The position numbers and the translations under genes were made by a program. Source: Bacteroidales bacterium (GTDB lineage Bacteria; Bacteroidota; Bacteroidia; Bacteroidales; WCHB1-69). From it: a DNA stretch of 6,239 nucleotides. Of this stretch, positions 5,636 to 6,239 are shown one piece after another (the stretch's first letter is position 1; the number at the start of each line of letters is the position of its first letter). Location: NCBI GenBank assembly GCA_024400715.1, contig JAKSMH010000074.1, forward strand, positions 1 through 6,239, given 5' to 3'. Under the pieces are notes generated by a model. It ran no database searches. It saw only the letters and a program-made list of their open reading frames with translations, and was not told the DNA's origin.

Positions 5636-6220
5636 TTATAAAATGTCAATATCTACAATGACAGATCCGAACGATTTATATTTCATTCCATTGAAATCGA
5701 CTTCTTCTTTTTCAATAAAATCATATTCGTTGTCAATGATTGTAATAGAATTACACTTTAATCCAGCATCTTTTAATGCTTCTTCTGGTAACGATAATGG
5801 AGCATCAATGCCAAATTCTTTTTCAAAGTAGTCTTTTTTTTCAAGGATATAAGCTTTGGCATGTCGTTTGTCAAGAATATTAAATAAAATAATGCTGTGA
5901 TCTTTATCACTGGGATTGTCAGCTAAATAATTTTTTGTTTTTAAATCTGGAAACCATTCAAAGTCACAGAATCCGCAACAATATTCACAACCGCAATATT
6001 TGTGGTCCCTAGGACGATCAGTTGTGGATCTGTGAAGTGTTACTTTAAAAATCGGCAAATTAATAGTTCCTGTTGGCTTACTTGATTTGACATTCGAAGG
6101 GTATGGTTGTTCCATAGTATTTTTTTTCGTTACTTTTTCCTTATTGCATGCGAAGATACAGGCAGCAACCACTGCTATAAGTAATACGGCTATGGATATT
6201 CTAAAAATGTTCTTTTTCAT
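5636..6220 (-). CDS. Cysteine-cluster lipoprotein of unknown function, first gene of a pair
   Basis: 194 residues. The first 25 form a lipoprotein signal with a strong hydrophobic core (ISIAVLLIAVVAA). Cys25 in FAC-NKEK is the likeliest lipidated residue; Cys21 in VAAC is an alternative. After a flexible Lys/Ser/Pro-rich linker (26-52) comes a striking cluster CGCEYCCGFC at 76-85: five cysteines spaced C-x-C-x2-C-C-x2-C, followed by DFEWFP. In an extracytoplasmic protein this may bind a metal or form disulfides; both are inference. The C-terminal half (about 95-194) looks like a compact acidic alpha/beta domain (ILFNILDKRHAKAYIL, ITIIDNEYDF, GSVIVDIDIL), complete to its own TAA stop. I recognise no named family. 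The ATG at 6220 lies 19 bases from the window edge, so its promoter and any gene before it are not visible. It is directly followed by the second lipoprotein gene. Confidence 0.8.
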   Translation of the reverse strand: MKKNIFRISIAVLLIAVVAACIFACNKEKVTKKNTMEQPYPSNVKSSKPTGTINLPIFKVTLHRSTTDRPRDHKYCGCEYCCGFCDFEWFPDLKTKNYLADNPSDKDHSIILFNILDKRHAKAYILEKKDYFEKEFGIDAPLSLPEEALKDAGLKCNSITIIDNEYDFIEKEEVDFNGMKYKSFGSVIVDIDIL

Positions 6221-6239
6221 AATGATTTAATTTAATGAT

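Overview
The window looks like chromosomal DNA from a member of the Bacteroidota, most likely Bacteroidales. The evidence is indirect. Starts are preceded by A-rich leaders without a Shine-Dalgarno. Promoter -7 boxes fit the TAnnTTTG pattern of that phylum. There are Bacteroidota-type lipoprotein signals (SC-N, AC-NKEK), an S41 peptidase with the YGGGGIMPD tail motif, and an M16 peptidase of the long-insert type. Species cannot be decided. All four recognised genes are on the minus strand, so the window is transcribed right to left; I see no convincing gene on the plus strand.

Layout in transcription order, right to left. (1) 6220-5022: two small lipoprotein genes separated by 5 bases, very AT-rich, the first with a dense cysteine cluster; function unknown. 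(2) 5021-4508: a 514-base gap without a convincing gene. Its middle (about 4660-5000) is a GC-rich island with several hairpins, possibly a structured RNA or a dispersed repeat; its left end carries the promoter and leader of the next gene. (3) 4507-1634: a secreted two-lobed M16 zinc peptidase of 957 residues. (4) 1633-1217: a 417-base gap with a possible decayed gene remnant (about 1570-1380) and a good -7 promoter box for the next gene. (5) 1216-1: a secreted S41 C-terminal processing peptidase, cut by the left window edge with its full catalytic triad inside the window.

The two peptidases carry type I export signals and probably act in the periplasm on proteins and peptides. Each seems to have its own promoter, so I do not call them an operon. 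Hand counts of G+C in samples give about 53% in the S41 gene (481-600), 40% in the M16 gene (2461-2580), 49% in the island (4741-4980) and 27% in the lipoprotein pair (5041-5160). This suggests a core gene at the left and accessory DNA at the right. No tRNA, rRNA, CRISPR array, transposase or integrase was seen. The least explained parts are the structured island and the cysteine-rich lipoprotein pair.
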